DNA of 64,000 bases from Clostridium facile (GTDB lineage: Bacteria > Bacillota > Clostridia > Oscillospirales > Ruminococcaceae): assembly GCF_014297275.1 (NCBI RefSeq), contig NZ_JACOQK010000001.1, positions 682,001 through 746,000 of the forward strand, read 5' to 3'. Below are positions 62,038 through 64,000 of this stretch, one piece after another. The notes below the pieces were generated by a model. The model ran no database searches. It worked only from the letters and a program-made list of their open reading frames with translations, and was not told the origin of the DNA. Each line of letters begins with the position of its first letter. Position 1 is the first letter of the stretch. The position numbers and the translations under genes are program-made.

Positions 62038-63687
62038 ATGTTAAATCTTCATCAAGAGTATTGTACAGAAAAACTCGACGAAAACGGAGTTCTTGTGGAT
62101 TTTCAAATCCATTGTCCTGACAATTTTAATTTTGCCTATGATGTTGTAGACCGAATTGCCAGCCAGGAGCCTGACCGCAGAGCCATGATGTGGTGTAATG
62201 TGGAAGGGGAAGAGAAAATGTTCACTTTTGGTGAACTGAAAACCCTTAGTGATAAAGCAGCCAATGTTTTTTTATCCCATGGTATCAAAAAAGGGGATAC
62301 TGTATTACTGATTTTAAAACGCCACTATGAGTATTGGTATACATTGCTGGGGCTGCATAAAATTGGCGCTGTTGCTATTCCTGCTACCCATCTGTTGACA
62401 ACAAAGGACATCGTTTATCGAGTACAGTCCGCTGATATTAAAGCGGTTGTTACTACACCGGATGGGGAAGTATCTGATTTTATTAATCAAGCAAAAGCGG
62501 AATGTCCAACCCTGCAAAAACAGTTTATTGTACGTCAGGATAAACAAGGTTTTATCAATTTAACCAAAGAAATTGAATCCGCTTCAGATGCTTTGGAACG
62601 GATTGAAGTAAGCAAAAACGATCCGATGTTGCTGTACTTTACTTCTGGAACCACAGGGTATCCAAAAATGGTAGTGCATAATTATTCCTATCCATTGGCA
62701 CATATTATTACAGCAAAATATTGGCAGCATGTAAATCCAGAAGGGTTACATTTAACCGTTTCTGAAACAGGCTGGGCAAAAGCGGCTTGGGGAAAAATCT
62801 ACGGCCAATGGCTGATGGAAGCCGGTATTATGGTATATGATTTTGATAAATTTGTTCCTACTGATTTGTTAGCTGTGATTGAAAAATATAAAGTAACTAC
62901 TTTCTGCGCTCCTCCTACTATTTTCCGTTTCTTTATCAAGGAAGGAATGGGAAACTATGACCTGTCTTCCTTGGAATATGCCACCATTGCGGGAGAAGCA
63001 TTGAACCTGGAAGTATATAAAAAATTCTTGGAAGTTACTGGAATCAAATTGATGGAAGCGTTTGGACAGACAGAAACTACCGTTATTTTGGCAAACCTGT
63101 TCAACTTTAACAATAAGCCAGGCTCCATGGGAATCCCTTCTCCAATGTATCACGTGGATTTAGTGGATGAAAATTGTAATTCTGTTGCGCCAATGGAAGT
63201 TGGTGAAATTGTAGTGCGTCCACGGGAAGATGGTCCACAATATGGGCTATTTGCCGGTTACTACAAAGATGAAGAACTGAATAAACAGGCATGGCGAGGT
63301 GGTGTATATCATACTGGTGATACCGCCTACCGTGACGAGGATGGTTATTATTGGTATGTTGGCCGTACCGATGATATTATTAAATCCAGCGGTTACCGGA
63401 TTGGGCCTTTTGAGATTGAAAGTGTGTTGATGGAACATCCTGCGGTTTTGGAGTGTGGCATTACTGGGGTTCCTGATGAAGTACGTGGTCAGGTAATCAA
63501 GGCTACGATTGTCTTGACTAGCGGCTATAAGCCATCTGATGCATTGGCAAAAGAGTTGCAGGACTATGTAAAACATGCTACTGCGCCATATAAATACCCA
63601 CGTGTGATTGAGTTTGTGGATGAGCTGCCAAAAACCATTAGCGGAAAAATCCGCCGTGTGGTTCTCCGTGGGGAAGAGAAAGATTAA
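62038..63687 (+). CDS. AMP-forming acyl-CoA synthetase
   Basis: 549 aa, full length. ANL-superfamily core: LYFTSGTTGYPKMVVHNYSY (phosphate loop near 199), GEALNLEVYKKF, MEAFGQTETTVILANLF, YHTGDTAYRDEDGYYWYVGR (GRTDD hinge), SSGYRIGPFEIESVL and PKTISGKIRRVVL with the catalytic Lys in GKIRR. It resembles medium-chain acyl/acetyl-CoA ligases more than strict acetyl-CoA synthetase. It activates a short or medium carboxylic acid with ATP and CoA. GGGGCAG precedes ATG 62038; a terminator follows. Confidence 0.92.
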   Translation: MLNLHQEYCTEKLDENGVLVDFQIHCPDNFNFAYDVVDRIASQEPDRRAMMWCNVEGEEKMFTFGELKTLSDKAANVFLSHGIKKGDTVLLILKRHYEYWYTLLGLHKIGAVAIPATHLLTTKDIVYRVQSADIKAVVTTPDGEVSDFINQAKAECPTLQKQFIVRQDKQGFINLTKEIESASDALERIEVSKNDPMLLYFTSGTTGYPKMVVHNYSYPLAHIITAKYWQHVNPEGLHLTVSETGWAKAAWGKIYGQWLMEAGIMVYDFDKFVPTDLLAVIEKYKVTTFCAPPTIFRFFIKEGMGNYDLSSLEYATIAGEALNLEVYKKFLEVTGIKLMEAFGQTETTVILANLFNFNNKPGSMGIPSPMYHVDLVDENCNSVAPMEVGEIVVRPREDGPQYGLFAGYYKDEELNKQAWRGGVYHTGDTAYRDEDGYYWYVGRTDDIIKSSGYRIGPFEIESVLMEHPAVLECGITGVPDEVRGQVIKATIVLTSGYKPSDALAKELQDYVKHATAPYKYPRVIEFVDELPKTISGKIRRVVLRGEEKD

Positions 63688-63707
63688 TTTGTATTTTGTT
63701 TTTATGG

Positions 63708-63747
63708 AATACCCCCGGGCAACATCTTTTTGGTTGCAGGGGGTATT
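63708..63747 (+). terminator. Terminator of the acyl-CoA synthetase gene
   Basis: AATACCCCC (63708-63716) pairs with GGGGGTATT (63739-63747); an inner CAAC/GTTG pair extends the stem. Confidence 0.8.
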
Positions 63748-63782
63748 ATAATAAGGCTAAAACAACGGAAAAAGGAGGTTTA

Positions 63783-63798
63783 GCGCCAGATTTGGCGC
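63783..63798 (+). promoter_or_regulatory. Hairpin between ribosome site and start codon
   Basis: GCGCCA and TGGCGC (loop GATT) lie between AAAGGAGG (63773-63780) and ATG 63806. The linear gap of 25 nt is too long for normal initiation. With the hairpin folded, the effective spacing falls to about 10 nt. Confidence 0.55.
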
Positions 63799-63805
63799 GA
63801 AAGTG

Positions 63806-64000
63806 ATGAGTATTAATTTGACAACTTCCCGTAATTTAACCATGTTAACCGATTTTTACGAGATTACCATGGCAAATGGCTACCTGGAATGTGGATTCCA
63901 GGATAAAGAGGCTGTTTTTGATATGTTTTTTCGGAAAGTTCCGGATAATGCTGGCTTTGCAATTTTTGCAGGGTTAGAGCAATTGATTACCTTTTTGGAT
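63806..64000 (+). CDS. pncB: Nicotinate phosphoribosyltransferase, 5' part
   Basis: The first 65 codons only; the gene runs off the window end. The N-terminus NLTMLTDFYEITMANGYL, followed by AVFDMFFRKVPDNAGFAIFA and GLEQLITFLD, is the clear start of the family. It converts nicotinate and PRPP to nicotinate mononucleotide in NAD salvage. A hairpin separates its ribosome site from the start codon. Confidence 0.93.
   Translation, partial: MSINLTTSRNLTMLTDFYEITMANGYLECGFQDKEAVFDMFFRKVPDNAGFAIFAGLEQLITFLD

Overview
The window looks like a chromosomal segment of a Gram-positive, low-to-moderate GC gut-type Clostridia (Firmicutes/Bacillota). This is inferred from strong AGGAGG ribosome sites, CpsC/CpsD/CpsB-type capsule regulators, an LCP cell-wall ligase, FIVAR-rich wall-anchored glycosidases and Clostridia-like IS200 ends. 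An Oscillospirales-like member is plausible, but nothing here fixes genus or species.

Layout. (1) 1-7.4 kb: a secreted wall-anchored GH106-type alpha-L-rhamnosidase, a divergent AraC regulator and a small conserved protein. The locus is bracketed by two oppositely oriented copies of a composite repeat: CRISPR-like 32-bp repeats with 35-37 bp spacers, joined to 83-bp units. (2) 7.4-8.0 kb: a decayed IS200-type element. (3) 8.7-26.6 kb: a capsule/exopolysaccharide locus. Block 1 holds the chain-length adaptor, BY-kinase, PHP phosphatase and initiating sugar transferase. After terminators and a miniature IS605-like element, block 2 holds two GT4 enzymes, two WbsX proteins, a sialyltransferase-like enzyme, Wzy, a three-gene nonulosonic-acid module, Wzx, a pyruvyl transferase and an LCP protein. 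A second miniature element closes the locus. (4) 27-31.4 kb: a MarR-controlled heterodimeric ABC exporter. (5) 32-33 kb: a lone pyruvyl transferase. (6) 33.4-38 kb: a MoxR / DUF58 / transglutaminase operon. (7) 38.3-41.1 kb: a small membrane protein and an XRE-AbrB regulator with an ABC-2 transporter. (8) 41.4-53.2 kb: a wall-anchored GH78 rhamnosidase with a divergent AraC paralogue, a GT1 glycosyltransferase, TspO, and a wall-anchored GH127-type enzyme with two ricin-like domains. (9) 53.3-55.6 kb: a two-subunit chromate-type transporter with a divergent LysR regulator. (10) 55.9-59.9 kb: an ACT-domain protein, homoserine dehydrogenase, homoserine kinase and aspartokinase. (11) 60-64 kb: a zinc-ribbon membrane protein, a HAD phosphatase, an acyl-CoA synthetase and the start of nicotinate phosphoribosyltransferase.

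How the parts fit. The three giant surface enzymes (GH106, GH78, GH127) share nearly the same FIVAR tail and atypical sorting signal. Together they suggest attack on rhamnose- and arabinofuranose-decorated plant glycans such as rhamnogalacturonans. Two of them have dedicated, mutually homologous AraC regulators. The capsule locus appears to build a polymer carrying a nonulosonic acid: a NeuB-like synthase without its SAF domain, a CBS + type-II phosphomannose-isomerase cupin protein, and a cytidylyltransferase-phosphatase fusion lie in a row. This fits a compact KDN (deaminated sialic acid) pathway starting from mannose-6-phosphate, and a sialyltransferase-like gene lies upstream. That pathway is inference.
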